The position numbers were made by a program, and so were the translations under genes. DNA of 64,000 nt from Legionella brunensis (GTDB lineage: Bacteria > Pseudomonadota > Gammaproteobacteria > Legionellales > Legionellaceae): the NCBI RefSeq assembly GCF_001467025.1, contig NZ_LNXV01000036.1, positions 326,514 through 390,513 of the forward strand, written 5' to 3'. Below are positions 1 to 9,609 of this stretch, one piece after another. The stretch's first letter is position 1. Each line of letters opens with the position of its first letter. Below the pieces are notes generated by a model. That model saw nothing but the letters and a program-made list of their open reading frames with translations, was not told the DNA's origin and made no database searches.

Positions 1-1072
1 AATTAACCACTAAATCAGAATTAAATTCCGCTAATGGTGCATCATTTAGCTCTTGTACTGCATAAGCAACCGGGACTATCGCTTGCATGTTGGCCCAAGA
101 ACAATTACCTGCAATTTGCGAGGTAATTGGAATTTTCAATACGGGAATTAAACCTAACTTTTGATTAATTTGCTGCTGAAAATAGCGACGACTTTGCTTT
201 TTATAAAGGAATTCAAGTAAAAAATTCACATCAATGACTTCAGGCCGTGTAATTTGATAAATATTGACACTACCCTCTTTAAGACTATTCTCCCCTCTAT
301 CAATTTTAGCCCACCATTGATTGTAACGTATGAAGCCAATGGCATGACCACGACTTGCCGCCGGCAAAATAAGCATGGGGGATTTTACTAACCAGGCCAA
401 ACGTTCTTTATGATTATCAGTTAGCAATTGATGTTGTTGGAATTGTAATAGTTCAGCGGCGACTGCAAAGGCATCCATAATTTGATATAGGTAAGGAAAG
501 CGATCACGAAGATGACGAGTTGAGTAACTGCTAGTAAAACGTCTTAATGAGTCTTTGACTACAGCAACAGTGAACTCTAGCATGAATCCTTCATAATCGA
601 GTTCAATAAATTCGCCTTGAGCATTAACGATATCTACATCACCGGTCAATTCAAAGCGATGCCCCAATAATTTGCCATTGATAAAATCAAGAGCAAAATC
701 CAATTTGGCACCATGCTGATAAAGTAAGTGCTTAAGAGGATCATTTCCTCTTAAAACTGGATAAACTAATATGGATAACCCTGCAGTTGTATAAGCATTT
801 GCGTTAGCACCATGCTCCAGTAATAGACGAGACATTACTAAATCATTGTTATCCACTGCCCAATGAAGCGGCGTGCGCCCAGTTACATCAGGCTTGTTAA
901 CATCTGCGCCGCGCGCAATAAGCTGCTCTGCAATCTGCGGCTGTTTGGTGATGGCGCATTCGATGAGTGGAGTAAATCCATATTCATCAATATCATCCAA
1001 TGACTCACCTTGACTGACATAAAAGTCAAAATCAGGCATTCGACAACTGATGATATCGTTGGCAATGGTCAT
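1..1072 (-). CDS. ankH: AnkH-like ankyrin-repeat effector, 3' end outside window
   Basis: Reading leftwards from an ATG at 1072, this frame stays open for 357 codons to the window edge, so the C-terminus is missing. Residues about 28-125 contain ankyrin units, with TPLHWAV at 67-73 and LLLEHGAN at 83-90. Further on is a GNCSWAN motif with Cys324, typical of a papain-like nucleophile region. This combination matches the Dot/Icm effector AnkH (LegA3), a core Legionella effector with ankyrin repeats and a cysteine-protease-like domain reported to act on the host 7SK snRNP component LARP7. An AGGAT ribosome-binding site precedes the start, and the gene begins 9 bp after the preceding small gene, at the tail of an amino-acid biosynthesis gene run. 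The family is inferred from memory of the domain layout; catalytic activity cannot be judged without the missing end. Confidence 0.8.
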   Translation of the reverse strand, partial: MTIANDIISCRMPDFDFYVSQGESLDDIDEYGFTPLIECAITKQPQIAEQLIARGADVNKPDVTGRTPLHWAVDNNDLVMSRLLLEHGANANAYTTAGLSILVYPVLRGNDPLKHLLYQHGAKLDFALDFINGKLLGHRFELTGDVDIVNAQGEFIELDYEGFMLEFTVAVVKDSLRRFTSSYSTRHLRDRFPYLYQIMDAFAVAAELLQFQQHQLLTDNHKERLAWLVKSPMLILPAASRGHAIGFIRYNQWWAKIDRGENSLKEGSVNIYQITRPEVIDVNFLLEFLYKKQSRRYFQQQINQKLGLIPVLKIPITSQIAGNCSWANMQAIVPVAYAVQELNDAPLAEFNSDLVVN

Positions 1073-1081
1073 CTAGAAATC

Positions 1082-1489
1082 CTATGGTTTAGGTTGAGGA
1101 TCTGTTCTCATTTTTGGCATATTACCCAAGCGAAGCTGCTTCTCCATTTCCTGCTCACGTCGTTCATTGTCATACTCACGACGAGCCTCTGTATTTAATG
1201 GCGGTTCAGGATTTAAACCAGGATCAATACCATCGTTACGCTGCGAATCCAGATAAGGATGTTGCAGCATCCCATTTTGTGCAGCCTCCTCTGGAGCAGC
1301 TGCCGGCTCTTCTTCATTATGCTCTCGCGCATGTACCTTTGCCAGCTTGCTGTGCTGCTGTTGCTCTGCTATTCGTCTTTGCCTCTCCATGGTTCTTGTT
1401 TCTTCAAACAATATGGAGCCTACCCCCTCTTTTTGAGGAGGCCAAGTAGGCGGCATAACAATACTATCTGGTTTTTTTATATCAGGCAT
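1082..1489 (-). CDS. Small charged, proline/glutamate-rich protein of unknown function
   Basis: A 135-residue protein with no recognisable fold, signal peptide or membrane segment. It is rich in Pro, Glu, Gln and Arg: the N-terminus has PPTWPPQ, and the middle has an Ala/Pro/Glu tract followed by Arg/Glu-rich sequence predicted to be disordered or helical. It lies 15 bp after asd and 9 bp before the ankH-like gene on the same strand, so it is probably co-transcribed with both. The ATG at 1489 has no strong ribosome-binding site; an in-frame ATG at 1456 is an alternative. I do not recognise the family. Its place next to an effector gene makes it worth testing as a secreted protein or partner, but that is only context. 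Confidence 0.6.
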   Translation of the reverse strand: MPDIKKPDSIVMPPTWPPQKEGVGSILFEETRTMERQRRIAEQQQHSKLAKVHAREHNEEEPAAAPEEAAQNGMLQHPYLDSQRNDGIDPGLNPEPPLNTEARREYDNERREQEMEKQLRLGNMPKMRTDPQPKP

Positions 1490-1504
1490 AACAACTATTA
1501 TAAA

Positions 1505-2527
1505 TTATAAATATTCTCGCTGCAGAATTTCAGCTATCTGCACTGCATTTGTAGCGGCACCTTTACGAATATTATCGGCCACTACCCATAAGTTTAAACC
1601 ATTTGGGTGTGAAATATCCTGACGAATCCGACCAACAAATACCTCATCATGTCCGACTGCATGGGTAATTGGTGTTGGGTACTGCAACTTGCTGGTATCA
1701 TCTATTAATTTCACACCGGGTGCTTTGCTTAAGAGTTTACGGGCTTCGGCTACCGACATTGGCACTTTTAACTCCAGATGAATGGCTTCAGAATGACCAT
1801 AAAGTACTGGGACACGAACTGTCGTTGGATTAACCAAAATAGAATCATCTTCCATAATTTTCTTAGTTTCCCAAACCATTTTCATTTCTTCACGTGTATA
1901 ACCATTGTCTTGGAACTCATCAATATGAGGTAATACATTGAATGCTATTTGTTTAGGATAAACAGAGGATTTAATGGGTCTACCATTTAAAAGCTCACCA
2001 ATTTGGGTCACCAGTTCAGTAATGGCTTTTTTACCCGTGCCTGAAACAGCTTGATAAGTAGCAACATTAATGCGGCTAATCCCTACTGCATCATGCAAAG
2101 GTTTCAGGGCAACCACCATTTGAATAGTGGAGCAATTGGGATTGGCAATGATCCCCCGATTTTTATACTCACTAATGCGATGTGCATTCACCTCTGGTAC
2201 AACCAGGGGGATGTCATCGTCATAACGAAAACAGGAGGTATTATCAATCACAATACAACCAGCAGCAGCAGCCTTCGGAGCATATTCTTTAGAAACCGAA
2301 CCACCTGCAGAAAATAAAGCGATATCTGCCTGACTAAAATCAAAATCAGCCAAATCTTCAACTTCTAAATGACTATTGTTAAACATAACTGTCTTGCCCA
2401 CGGAACGTGAACTTGCCAAAGGATAAAGATTAGCTACAGGGAAATCACGTTCTTCCAACACAGTTAATAAAGTTTCTCCAACAGCACCTGTTGCGCCAAC
2501 GACAGCGATATTTAAACGTCTATTCAT
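1505..2527 (-). CDS. asd: Aspartate-semialdehyde dehydrogenase
   Basis: 340 residues, normal family length. It makes aspartate semialdehyde from aspartyl phosphate with NADPH, the branch point towards lysine/diaminopimelate, threonine and methionine. The N-terminal NADP-binding GATGAVG lies at 11-17. The nucleophile is Cys132 in NPNCSTIQ, Gln159 follows in TYQAVSG, and Arg238 and His245 form the RVPVLYGH motif, which is the full catalytic set known for this family. The ATG at 2527 has a GAGGG ribosome-binding site. It lies 48 bp after aroC, and a 17-bp palindrome sits in that gap. Two unrelated genes follow closely downstream, the second being the ankH-like effector. Confidence 0.96.
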   Translation of the reverse strand: MNRRLNIAVVGATGAVGETLLTVLEERDFPVANLYPLASSRSVGKTVMFNNSHLEVEDLADFDFSQADIALFSAGGSVSKEYAPKAAAAGCIVIDNTSCFRYDDDIPLVVPEVNAHRISEYKNRGIIANPNCSTIQMVVALKPLHDAVGISRINVATYQAVSGTGKKAITELVTQIGELLNGRPIKSSVYPKQIAFNVLPHIDEFQDNGYTREEMKMVWETKKIMEDDSILVNPTTVRVPVLYGHSEAIHLELKVPMSVAEARKLLSKAPGVKLIDDTSKLQYPTPITHAVGHDEVFVGRIRQDISHPNGLNLWVVADNIRKGAATNAVQIAEILQREYL

Positions 2528-2550
2528 TGCTAACCCTCGTTTTTTATGAT

Positions 2551-2567
2551 TGCCATTTCAAATGGCA
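2551..2567. other. 17-bp palindrome between aroC and asd
   Basis: TGCCATTT, one central base, then AAATGGCA: a perfect inverted repeat with 8-bp arms in the 48-bp aroC-asd gap. Neither strand has a run of T directly after it, so a strong intrinsic terminator is unlikely. It may be an mRNA-stabilising stem-loop, an attenuating hairpin or a protein-binding site. Confidence 0.5.
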
Positions 2568-2575
2568 TAATCCAT

Positions 2576-3634
2576 TTATTTATTTTGTGCCTTATGTCTT
2601 AAATAATGATCCATTAATACCAAAGCCATCATAGCCTCCGCAATAGGTACTGCTCTAATTCCCACACAAGGATCATGACGACCTTTTGTGACAACAGAAA
2701 CTTCCTCTCCTTTAGTATTAATAGTTTGCCCAGGTTTAATAATGCTTGAAGTGGGTTTCAAAGCCATACTGACTTCTATCGTTTGTCCTGTTGAAATCCC
2801 TCCAAGCACCCCTCCTGCGTTATTCCTTAAAAAACCAGCTTTTGTCATTTCATCACGATGTTCACTGCCTAATTGCTGCACCGCACTAAAACCCGCACCA
2901 ATTTCCACCCCTTTAACCGCATTAATAGACATCATGGCATAAGCAAGAGTGGCATCAAGCTTGTCAAAAACAGGATCACCAAGCCCCACAGGAACATTGC
3001 GTGCTTCCACTTTCACCCGTGCACCAATGGAATCACCTTGCCTACGTAATTGATCAATATATTCAGCCAACGCTTGAACCTGATCCTGGTTAGGGCAGAA
3101 AAAAGGATTTTGATCGATAAATCTTTCATCAACAAAATCTATAGCAATGCTCCCCATTTGCTGCAGATAGCCTCTAATTTCCACGCCTAACTTTTGTTGT
3201 AAATAGAACCTTGCAATAGCGCCAGCAGCAACCCTTGCCGCTGTTTCCCGCGCCGAAGAGCGACCGCCGCCCCGATAATCTCGGAATCCATACTTATGAT
3301 GGTAGGTAAAGTCAGCATGCCCAGGACGAAATAGATCTTTGATATCCTCATAGTCACTTGAACGCTGATCGCTATTTTTAATTAATAACGCAATCGGGGT
3401 GCCTGTAGTTAAACCCTCAAAAACACCCGATAAAATTTCTACTTTATCTTCCTCGCGCCTTTGAGTCGTGTATTTAGATTGGCCAGGCTTGCGTTTATCA
3501 AGAAAGGGTTGGATGTCTTCTGGGGTTAATGCCAAGCCCGGAGGACAACCATCAACAATACAGCCCAAAGCAGGACCATGACTTTCGCCAAAACTAGTAA
3601 CTGTGAATAATTTACCAAATGTGTTTCCGCTCAT
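2576..3634 (-). CDS. aroC: Chorismate synthase
   Basis: 352 residues, typical length. It converts EPSP to chorismate, the last common step of aromatic synthesis, and needs reduced FMN. Visible hallmarks are the N-terminal GESHGPALG with His19, the [21 protein letters not shown] stretch with its conserved histidines and glycines, and the [19 protein letters not shown] segment. It starts 3 bp after the prmB stop, so translation is probably coupled, and it is followed by asd. The prmB-aroC pairing with a divergent smrB upstream is the same as in enterobacteria, which supports all three calls. Confidence 0.97.
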   Translation of the reverse strand: MSGNTFGKLFTVTSFGESHGPALGCIVDGCPPGLALTPEDIQPFLDKRKPGQSKYTTQRREEDKVEILSGVFEGLTTGTPIALLIKNSDQRSSDYEDIKDLFRPGHADFTYHHKYGFRDYRGGGRSSARETAARVAAGAIARFYLQQKLGVEIRGYLQQMGSIAIDFVDERFIDQNPFFCPNQDQVQALAEYIDQLRRQGDSIGARVKVEARNVPVGLGDPVFDKLDATLAYAMMSINAVKGVEIGAGFSAVQQLGSEHRDEMTKAGFLRNNAGGVLGGISTGQTIEVSMALKPTSSIIKPGQTINTKGEEVSVVTKGRHDPCVGIRAVPIAEAMMALVLMDHYLRHKAQNK

Positions 3635-3637
3635 GGA

Positions 3638-4561
3638 TTAATTACCTTGGGGCGAAAAATAGGTTTTCAACTGCTGGCGGGTAAACAAGAATACACCATG
3701 CCCACCATGCTCAAAGTCAAGCCATGTAAAAGGAACCTTCGGAAAAGCCTCCTCTAGCGCTTGCTCACTATTTCCAACTTCAACGACTAAAATGCCATCT
3801 TCTGTTAAATAATCATGGGCTCTTGCCAGGATTTTTTCAACGATAGCTAACCCATTATTTTCAGTTTCCAAAGCCAGTTTGGGCTCATGGCGATATTCAG
3901 CTGGCAGCGTTTGCATTTCCTCATAACCAACATAAGGAGGATTGGACACAATCAAATCATAACGAGCCATAGGAAGATTAGCCCAACAATCTGATTCAAT
4001 GAGATTGACAGTGTCTTGTAGGTCATGACGCTCACAATTAATAGCAGCCACCTCTAATGCTTCCGGCGAAATATCCACGGCGTCAATGATAGCCTCAGGA
4101 AAAGCATAGCTGCAGGCAATTGCGATACAGCCACTGCCCGTACATAAATCAAGTACGCGCTCTACTCTTTCAGCAATTAACCAAGGCGAAAATTGTTGTT
4201 TGATAAGTTCCGCTATAGGTGAGCGGGGAATTAACACGCGCTCGTCAACGTAGAACGGCAATTCACAAAAATAAGCTTTATTGGTTAAGTAGGGTACGGG
4301 AACTTTGTCAATAATGCGTCGCGAAAGCAGCTCCACTAAAACCTGCTTCTCTGCAGCGGTTAAGCGCGCCTGTAAAAGTAGAGAATCTACATCAGGAGGT
4401 AAATGTAGACTTTCCAGGATCAAAGCAAGCATGTCATCCCAAGCATTGTCAGTACCATGTCCGAAATAAAGATTATTCGCATTAGCTTGGCTTAAACCAA
4501 AACGTAGAAAATCAATAATTGTTTCAAACTCAGTAATCGCTGTTTTATAAGAATCGGTCAT
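3638..4561 (-). CDS. prmB: Ribosomal protein L3 glutamine N5-methyltransferase
   Basis: 307 residues. It methylates a glutamine in ribosomal protein L3 (uL3) with SAM during 50S assembly. The SAM-binding loop reads LDLCTGSGC at 137-145 and the catalytic NPPY lies at 207-210, the signature shared with PrmC/HemK. The N-terminal helical region (1-115) and the aroC neighbour separate PrmB from PrmC, which normally sits next to prfA. The ATG at 4561 is used; aroC follows after 3 bp. Confidence 0.92.
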   Translation of the reverse strand: MTDSYKTAITEFETIIDFLRFGLSQANANNLYFGHGTDNAWDDMLALILESLHLPPDVDSLLLQARLTAAEKQVLVELLSRRIIDKVPVPYLTNKAYFCELPFYVDERVLIPRSPIAELIKQQFSPWLIAERVERVLDLCTGSGCIAIACSYAFPEAIIDAVDISPEALEVAAINCERHDLQDTVNLIESDCWANLPMARYDLIVSNPPYVGYEEMQTLPAEYRHEPKLALETENNGLAIVEKILARAHDYLTEDGILVVEVGNSEQALEEAFPKVPFTWLDFEHGGHGVFLFTRQQLKTYFSPQGN

Positions 4562-4753
4562 ACATAGCCTTTATATTTAAGAATTTGCTTTTTATTTAGT
4601 ATTCATAGATTTGATGAAGACTCAAATTTAGAGCAAAAATTATTTTTGTAACAAAAAGATTGGGGTTTTTATAAGCCCTGTCCATAATTGTCACAAATTG
4701 TACGCTAGTTCGGAGCATTTGTCCTCCCAGAGGTTACTGATCTATCACGGCTC

Positions 4754-4783
4754 TTCAATCATACCCCGAAGAGTTACTATAAT
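4754..4783 (+). promoter_or_regulatory. Predicted sigma70 promoter of smrB
   Basis: A perfect -10 TATAAT at 4778-4783 follows an 18-bp spacer from a weak -35 TTCAAT at 4754-4759. Transcription would start near 4790, about 26 bases before the smrB ATG. Confidence 0.55.
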
Positions 4784-4795
4784 CTCATTAATGAG
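4784..4795. promoter_or_regulatory. Perfect 12-bp palindrome over the smrB start site
   Basis: CTCATTAATGAG is a perfect palindrome directly after the TATAAT box, covering the expected transcription start. The position suits a repressor operator. No regulator can be named. Confidence 0.4.
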
Positions 4796-4815
4796 TAAAA
4801 ATTGAATATACATTT

Positions 4816-5376
4816 ATGGCTGACGATTTCCTGTCTGATGAAGACAAAGCTTTATTTCGTAAAACGGTAGGCACAGTAAAACCTATGCAAAAAAATAAGC
4901 AGGTTAACTTCACTACTGAAAAACCCCGTATCGCTGTAAACAAGCAGCATGATTTAACGCCTAAACAGCATAATGTCGACTTTTATTTGTCTGACTATTA
5001 CTCTGAAGAAGTACAGGCTAATACCGTGCTTTCATACTGTAGCCACAATATTCCTTACAAACGACTGCGTGAATTAAAGAGTGGGCAAATTAGGTGGGAA
5101 TCACGTTTGGATTTACATGGTTTACGGCCCGAAGCTGCAAAAGAAACTTTAATTCGATTTATCATCGAGCAAAGTTCATTAGCACGTCGTTGTCTGCTGA
5201 TTATTCACGGCAAGGGCAGCCTTAATGGAGAAGCACCTATTCTAAAAAATCTGGTTAATTACTGGTTACGTCAATTTCCCCAGGTGCTCGCTTTCTATAG
5301 CGCCTTAGGACGCGATGGCGGTAGCGGCGCACTCTATGTGCTATTAAAACGCCAAAGAGGTCAAGAAATTGAGTAA
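4816..5376 (+). CDS. smrB: Smr-domain endonuclease SmrB (YfcN)
   Basis: 186 residues with a C-terminal Smr domain. The two Smr signatures are visible: LDLHGL at 98-103 and HGKG at 131-134. The N-terminal ~90 residues are charged and have no other domain, as in short proteobacterial SmrB. In E. coli, SmrB is recruited to collided ribosomes and cuts the mRNA between them, feeding ribosome rescue. The gene is divergent from prmB-aroC exactly as in enterobacteria, which is why SmrB rather than SmrA is chosen. The start is an ATG 33 bp after the -10 box. Confidence 0.88.
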   Translation: MADDFLSDEDKALFRKTVGTVKPMQKNKQVNFTTEKPRIAVNKQHDLTPKQHNVDFYLSDYYSEEVQANTVLSYCSHNIPYKRLRELKSGQIRWESRLDLHGLRPEAAKETLIRFIIEQSSLARRCLLIIHGKGSLNGEAPILKNLVNYWLRQFPQVLAFYSALGRDGGSGALYVLLKRQRGQEIE

Positions 5377-5480
5377 ACTATAGGTTTTAACTTGCTAAAA
5401 ACAAGGTATTCGTTACATTTTGGATTGAATTTATCCTCATAAACCCTTAACATTTGCACAAAATTTTGAATGATAAAACC

Positions 5481-6134
5481 ATGAGTAAACAAGCTATTAT
5501 TATCGGAATTTCGGGGCCCTCAGCCTCGGGTAAGAGTCTTTTAGCCAATACTATTGTCAATGAACTAGGTTCCGAGCAAGTTGTCGTTATTTCTGAAGAT
5601 GCTTACTACAAAGACAATAGTCACTTACCTTTTGCTGAAAGAGAAAAAATTAACTACGACCATCCTGATGCATTTGATCATGCTTTACTGTGCGAGCATT
5701 TGCGTAATCTGCAACAAGGGAAATCTGTGGATATCCCTATTTATTCGCATTCTAAACATATTCGTCTGCCTGAAACACGTCAAGTTGGTCAGCATGCCAT
5801 CATTGTGTTAGAGGGTATTCTTCTTTTTAGTGATAAAGAGCTGCGGGAAATCATGGACATTCGTATTTTTATGTCTACCCCTTTAGATGTCTGTCTCACC
5901 CGTCGTTTAAAACGTGATGTGGTAGAACGTCATCGGTCATTTGAATCGGTTGTGCATCAGTATGAAACCACGGTAAGACCCATGTATCTGCAATTCATTG
6001 AACCTTCCAGTCGTTATGCAGATATTATAGTTCCTCGTGGGGGTGAAAATCGCATCGCCATCGATATGATTCAGGCTAAAATGCGTGAATTACTCGCAAC
6101 TCACAAAAATGGTTTAACTATTGATAAAGTTTAG
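5481..6134 (+). CDS. udk: Uridine kinase
   Basis: About 217 residues from the ATG at 5481. It phosphorylates uridine and cytidine for pyrimidine salvage. The P-loop GPSASGKS lies about 10 residues in, followed by SEDAYYKD, the conserved DHPDAFDH and the ILLF segment typical of Udk. An in-frame TTG at 5454 would add nine residues; the ATG is preferred because the protein then starts at the usual distance from the P-loop, although neither start has a strong ribosome-binding site. fabI follows after 23 bp on the same strand. Confidence 0.92.
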   Translation: MSKQAIIIGISGPSASGKSLLANTIVNELGSEQVVVISEDAYYKDNSHLPFAEREKINYDHPDAFDHALLCEHLRNLQQGKSVDIPIYSHSKHIRLPETRQVGQHAIIVLEGILLFSDKELREIMDIRIFMSTPLDVCLTRRLKRDVVERHRSFESVVHQYETTVRPMYLQFIEPSSRYADIIVPRGGENRIAIDMIQAKMRELLATHKNGLTIDKV

Positions 6135-6157
6135 CGACAGTAAATTAGGAGAGTAAT

Positions 6158-6943
6158 GTGGGATTTTTAACTGGAAAAAAAGCGTTAATCGTTGGTCTTG
6201 CAAGTAATCGCTCCATCGCCTACGGTATAGCCAAAGCCTTCCACGAACAAGGTGCTGAGCTTGCCTTCACCTATCAAAATGAAAAGCTACAGAGCCGCGT
6301 AGAGACAATGGCTGCAGAATTTAACTCTAATTTGACATTCCCATGTGATGTTGCAAGCGACGTTGAGATTCAAGCAGTTTTTGAACAGTTAAATAGTCAT
6401 TGGGATAAACTAGACATTATCATTCACTCAGTTGCCTTTGCTCCTGCTGACCAGATTAGTGGTGATTTCGTGGAACATGTCAATCGCGAAGGATTTCGCA
6501 TTGCCCATGACATTAGTGCTTACAGCTTAGTGGCTTTGGCAAAAGCTGCCCAACCCATGATGCAAGACACTCAAGGAGCTATTTTAACATTAAGCTATTA
6601 CGGCGCTGAAAAAGCAGTCCCTAACTACAATGTCATGGGCATTGCAAAAGCTAGCCTTGAAGCTTCTGTGCGTTATCTTGCAGCAAGCTTGGGCCCTAAA
6701 GGTATTCGCGTCAATGCCATTTCTGCAGGCCCTATTAAAACTTTGGCCGCAGCTGGCATTAAAGATTTCCGTAAAATGCAGAATTTATATGCCAATACAA
6801 CGCCATTAAAGCGTAACGTTACCGCTGATGAAGTGGGTAATACCGCCGCCTTTTTATGCTCTGATCTGGCCTCAGGCATTACGGCCGAAGTTATTCATGT
6901 TGATGCTGGTTATCATGCCGTATCAATGACCGACCTGGAATAA
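6158..6943 (+). CDS. fabI: Enoyl-[acyl-carrier-protein] reductase (NADH)
   Basis: 261 residues. It catalyses the last reduction in each round of type II fatty-acid elongation and is the triclosan/isoniazid-class target. The N-terminal nucleotide-binding [13 protein letters not shown] is intact. Catalytic Tyr157 and Lys164 are spaced Y-x6-K, and the substrate loop [10 protein letters not shown] is present, which together mark FabI rather than FabG. The start is GTG at 6158 behind a TAGGAGAG ribosome-binding site; the overlapping ATG at 6156 is out of frame. A stem-loop follows the stop. Confidence 0.96.
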   Translation: MGFLTGKKALIVGLASNRSIAYGIAKAFHEQGAELAFTYQNEKLQSRVETMAAEFNSNLTFPCDVASDVEIQAVFEQLNSHWDKLDIIIHSVAFAPADQISGDFVEHVNREGFRIAHDISAYSLVALAKAAQPMMQDTQGAILTLSYYGAEKAVPNYNVMGIAKASLEASVRYLAASLGPKGIRVNAISAGPIKTLAAAGIKDFRKMQNLYANTTPLKRNVTADEVGNTAAFLCSDLASGITAEVIHVDAGYHAVSMTDLE

Positions 6944-6959
6944 TCCACATACAGCATTA

Positions 6960-6999
6960 GCCTGAGGGTACGTCAGTTGTTAGAAGACGCTCCTCAGGC
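6960..6999 (+). terminator. Stem-loop after fabI
   Basis: GCCTGAGG at 6960-6967 pairs with CCTCAGGC at 6992-6999, with additional CGTC/GACG pairing inside. It lies 17 bp after the fabI stop and before the convergent transporter gene. There is no clean T-run directly after it, so it is a probable but not classical terminator. Confidence 0.55.
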
Positions 7000-7028
7000 A
7001 TAGTCTTAAATCATTTTCTTCAGTATTT

Positions 7029-7952
7029 TTAATTTATTTTATATTGGGCAGAAACAGCAACAAGTGCCCCAGAAAAAACCAATATTGTCCCCACTATTGA
7101 TAATAAATCGGGTACTTGTCCCCAAATTAGCCAGCCAAGGATACCGCTAAAAACAATCGCTGAGTACATGATTGGCGATACGATACGTGCTTGTGTCCGC
7201 GCAAGAGCTTCTGTTAAACATAATTGATACCCTGTTGCTACAGTAGCGATAATTATTAAGATGATCGTCGTTTTCAAACCAGGAGTATTCCAATGAAAAA
7301 GCATGAACATCATTGAAATAATCGTTGTGAATGAAAAATAATAAAAAGTAATCACCGCAGGTGTTTCTGTCCTGCTTAAAAGACGAGTGCAGGCTATTGC
7401 AAATGCAGCTGCAACTCCGGAAGCTAACGCAACAATCGAAGCAGAATTAAATACCTCAGCATTTGGCTTAAGAACAAGGGTGATACCAATAAATCCAATT
7501 AAAATTCCGGTACTACTCTTAGCCGTAGTTTTGACCCCTATTAATACCCAAAATACAATAGGAACAAAAATAGGATAGGTTGTATTTAATAAAACAGCAT
7601 CAACTAGTGGAATAAACTTTAAAGAATAATAAAACAACAATAAGGATGACAACCCACTTATTGCACGAATTAAATGCAATAGAGGACGTTGCGTTTTGAA
7701 ATAGGATAAAGACCGCCAATGCCCTTGGTTAAAACTTATAATGGGCAGTATTAATAAAAACCCTAAGGCAAACCTAAAAAATATAATAGTTGTATTCGAA
7801 ACATCATTAGCTATAAGTTTAACGAGAGCTCCCATCACTGAATAAAATAAAGCTGCGCCAAAAGCCAATATTATTCCCAAGTGAATATTTTGTGGTGATT
7901 TATTAGGGGGTTGTTCTGTATAAGTCGGATAACGTTGATTTTTATTAATCAA
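7029..7952 (-). CDS. EamA/DMT-family transporter
   Basis: 307 residues with about ten hydrophobic segments in two halves, each of the EamA type (drug/metabolite transporter superfamily). The first half carries AALFYSVMGALVKLIA followed by FRFALGFLLILP, a common DMT opening pattern. It acts in the inner membrane and the substrate is not predictable. The start appears to be TTG at 7952, because the only upstream GGGAG overlaps the fumarase stop 14 bp away and no ATG lies near the N-terminus. It is therefore probably co-translated behind the fumarase gene. Confidence 0.82.
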   Translation of the reverse strand: MINKNQRYPTYTEQPPNKSPQNIHLGIILAFGAALFYSVMGALVKLIANDVSNTTIIFFRFALGFLLILPIISFNQGHWRSLSYFKTQRPLLHLIRAISGLSSLLLFYYSLKFIPLVDAVLLNTTYPIFVPIVFWVLIGVKTTAKSSTGILIGFIGITLVLKPNAEVFNSASIVALASGVAAAFAIACTRLLSRTETPAVITFYYFSFTTIISMMFMLFHWNTPGLKTTIILIIIATVATGYQLCLTEALARTQARIVSPIMYSAIVFSGILGWLIWGQVPDLLSIVGTILVFSGALVAVSAQYKIN

Positions 7953-7966
7953 TTAAACGAGGCTCC

Positions 7967-9496
7967 CTAATCGTTGTCCTTTCGTTTTATCTCAGAAATT
8001 TTGATACGCCATTCTTTGGGGCCTTGTTCATGGATAGATTGACCATCAGCAGTTACCGCCACAGTAACAGGCATATCAACAACTTCCAATTCACGCATAG
8101 CCTCCATCCCTAACTCTTCAAAGGCGATGATGCGTGATTTGTGAATACTCTTTGAGATCAAATAAGCGGCTCCGCCAACAGCAATTAAAGAAACAGATTT
8201 GTGCCGTTTAATTGCCTCGATGGCTACTGGGCCTCGCTCACCTTTCCCAATCATCCCAAGTAAATTTGTTTTTGACAACATAAGCTCGGTGAATTTATCC
8301 ATGCGTGTTGCGGTGGTAGGACCTGCTGGTCCTATAATTTCATTGGCTGCCGAAGGTACTGGACCTACGTAGTAAATAAATTTGTTATCTAAATCAATGC
8401 CCTCAGGTAAAGGATCTCCCCTCTCCAATAGCAGCGCTAATTTTTTATGTGCTGCATCGCGACCCGTAATTAATTGTCCAGATAACAATAAACATTCACC
8501 CAATTGCCACTCTCTGATTTCGGCTCTTGTTAAGGTATCCAAGTTAACTTTACGCAATGGCGCGTTAGTACTCCCATCTAGTTTTGGCCAGGAGTCAAGA
8601 GAAGGTGGCGTTAATTTAACAGGTCCACTGCCATCGAGAACAAATGACAGATGTCTTGTTGCAGCACAATTAGGGATAATCGCTATCGGCAAACTAGCAG
8701 CATGAGTTGGGTATTCTTTAATCTTTACATCAAGCACCGTGGTTAAACCACCGAGGCCTTGTGCGCCAATCCCAAGTGCATTTATTTTTTCATAAAGCTC
8801 CAGGCGTAAAGCCTCCAGATGGTTTAGTTTCTTGCAATGATAAAGCTCATGAATATTAACGGGCTCCATAAGAGCTTCTTTAGCAAGCAACATGGCTTTT
8901 TCAGCTGTTCCCCCGATACCTACTCCCAATATGCCAGGAGGACACCATCCTGCACCCATATGCGGTATTTGCTCAATAACCCAATCAACAACGCTATCAG
9001 AGGGATTTAAAATAGCGAATTTTGCCTTTGCCTCAGAGCCAAAGCCTTTGGCAGCGACAATAACTTCAATAGTATGACCCAAAACAAATTCAAGGTGCAC
9101 AATAGCAGGCGTATTATCACCTGTATTCTCCCGTCTACCTGATGGTTCATTTACAACAGAAGCGCGTAAGGGGTTGATTGAATTAGTGTAGGCTAGTCTC
9201 ACACCTTCATTGACCATTTCATTGATGGTCTGATTTGTCGTATCCCATCTGACATCCATGCCAATTTTAAGGAAGACAACAGCCACCCCGGTATCTTGGC
9301 ATATAGGACGTCTACCTTCCGCAGCCATCCGAGAATTTAATAATATCTGTGCTATTGAATTTCGTGCTCGAGGAGATTGTTCTTTTTCATAAGCCTGATA
9401 CATCGCTTGAATAAAATCATAGGAATGATAATAAGAGATAAACTGAAAAGCATCTGAGATACTTTGAATAAAATCCTCTTTTCGAATTATCGTCAT
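7967..9496 (-). CDS. fumA: Fumarate hydratase, class I (iron-sulfur, oxygen-sensitive)
   Basis: 509 residues. It interconverts fumarate and malate in the citric-acid cycle. It is the single-chain class I type with alpha- and beta-like parts: three cysteines at 66 (ICQDTG), 185 (GWCPPG) and 277 (NCAATRH) match the spacing of the [4Fe-4S] ligands in this class. The C-terminal half holds the GPAGPTTATRMD segment of the beta part. GGAAGG just upstream of the ATG is a good ribosome-binding site. The transporter follows after 14 bp. The symbol fumA is used by class; fumB cannot be separated from sequence alone. Confidence 0.93.
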   Translation of the reverse strand: MTIIRKEDFIQSISDAFQFISYYHSYDFIQAMYQAYEKEQSPRARNSIAQILLNSRMAAEGRRPICQDTGVAVVFLKIGMDVRWDTTNQTINEMVNEGVRLAYTNSINPLRASVVNEPSGRRENTGDNTPAIVHLEFVLGHTIEVIVAAKGFGSEAKAKFAILNPSDSVVDWVIEQIPHMGAGWCPPGILGVGIGGTAEKAMLLAKEALMEPVNIHELYHCKKLNHLEALRLELYEKINALGIGAQGLGGLTTVLDVKIKEYPTHAASLPIAIIPNCAATRHLSFVLDGSGPVKLTPPSLDSWPKLDGSTNAPLRKVNLDTLTRAEIREWQLGECLLLSGQLITGRDAAHKKLALLLERGDPLPEGIDLDNKFIYYVGPVPSAANEIIGPAGPTTATRMDKFTELMLSKTNLLGMIGKGERGPVAIEAIKRHKSVSLIAVGGAAYLISKSIHKSRIIAFEELGMEAMRELEVVDMPVTVAVTADGQSIHEQGPKEWRIKISEIKRKDND

Positions 9497-9609
9497 CTCT
9501 TACCTTCCTTAAATTTAAAGTTAAGCAATTAACTAAGCATAGCATTAGTTTAAAGGGATCTAGATTGGGTTAATGAGGACTTAACGATATGTTGGTAAAA
9601 CTCTACTTT

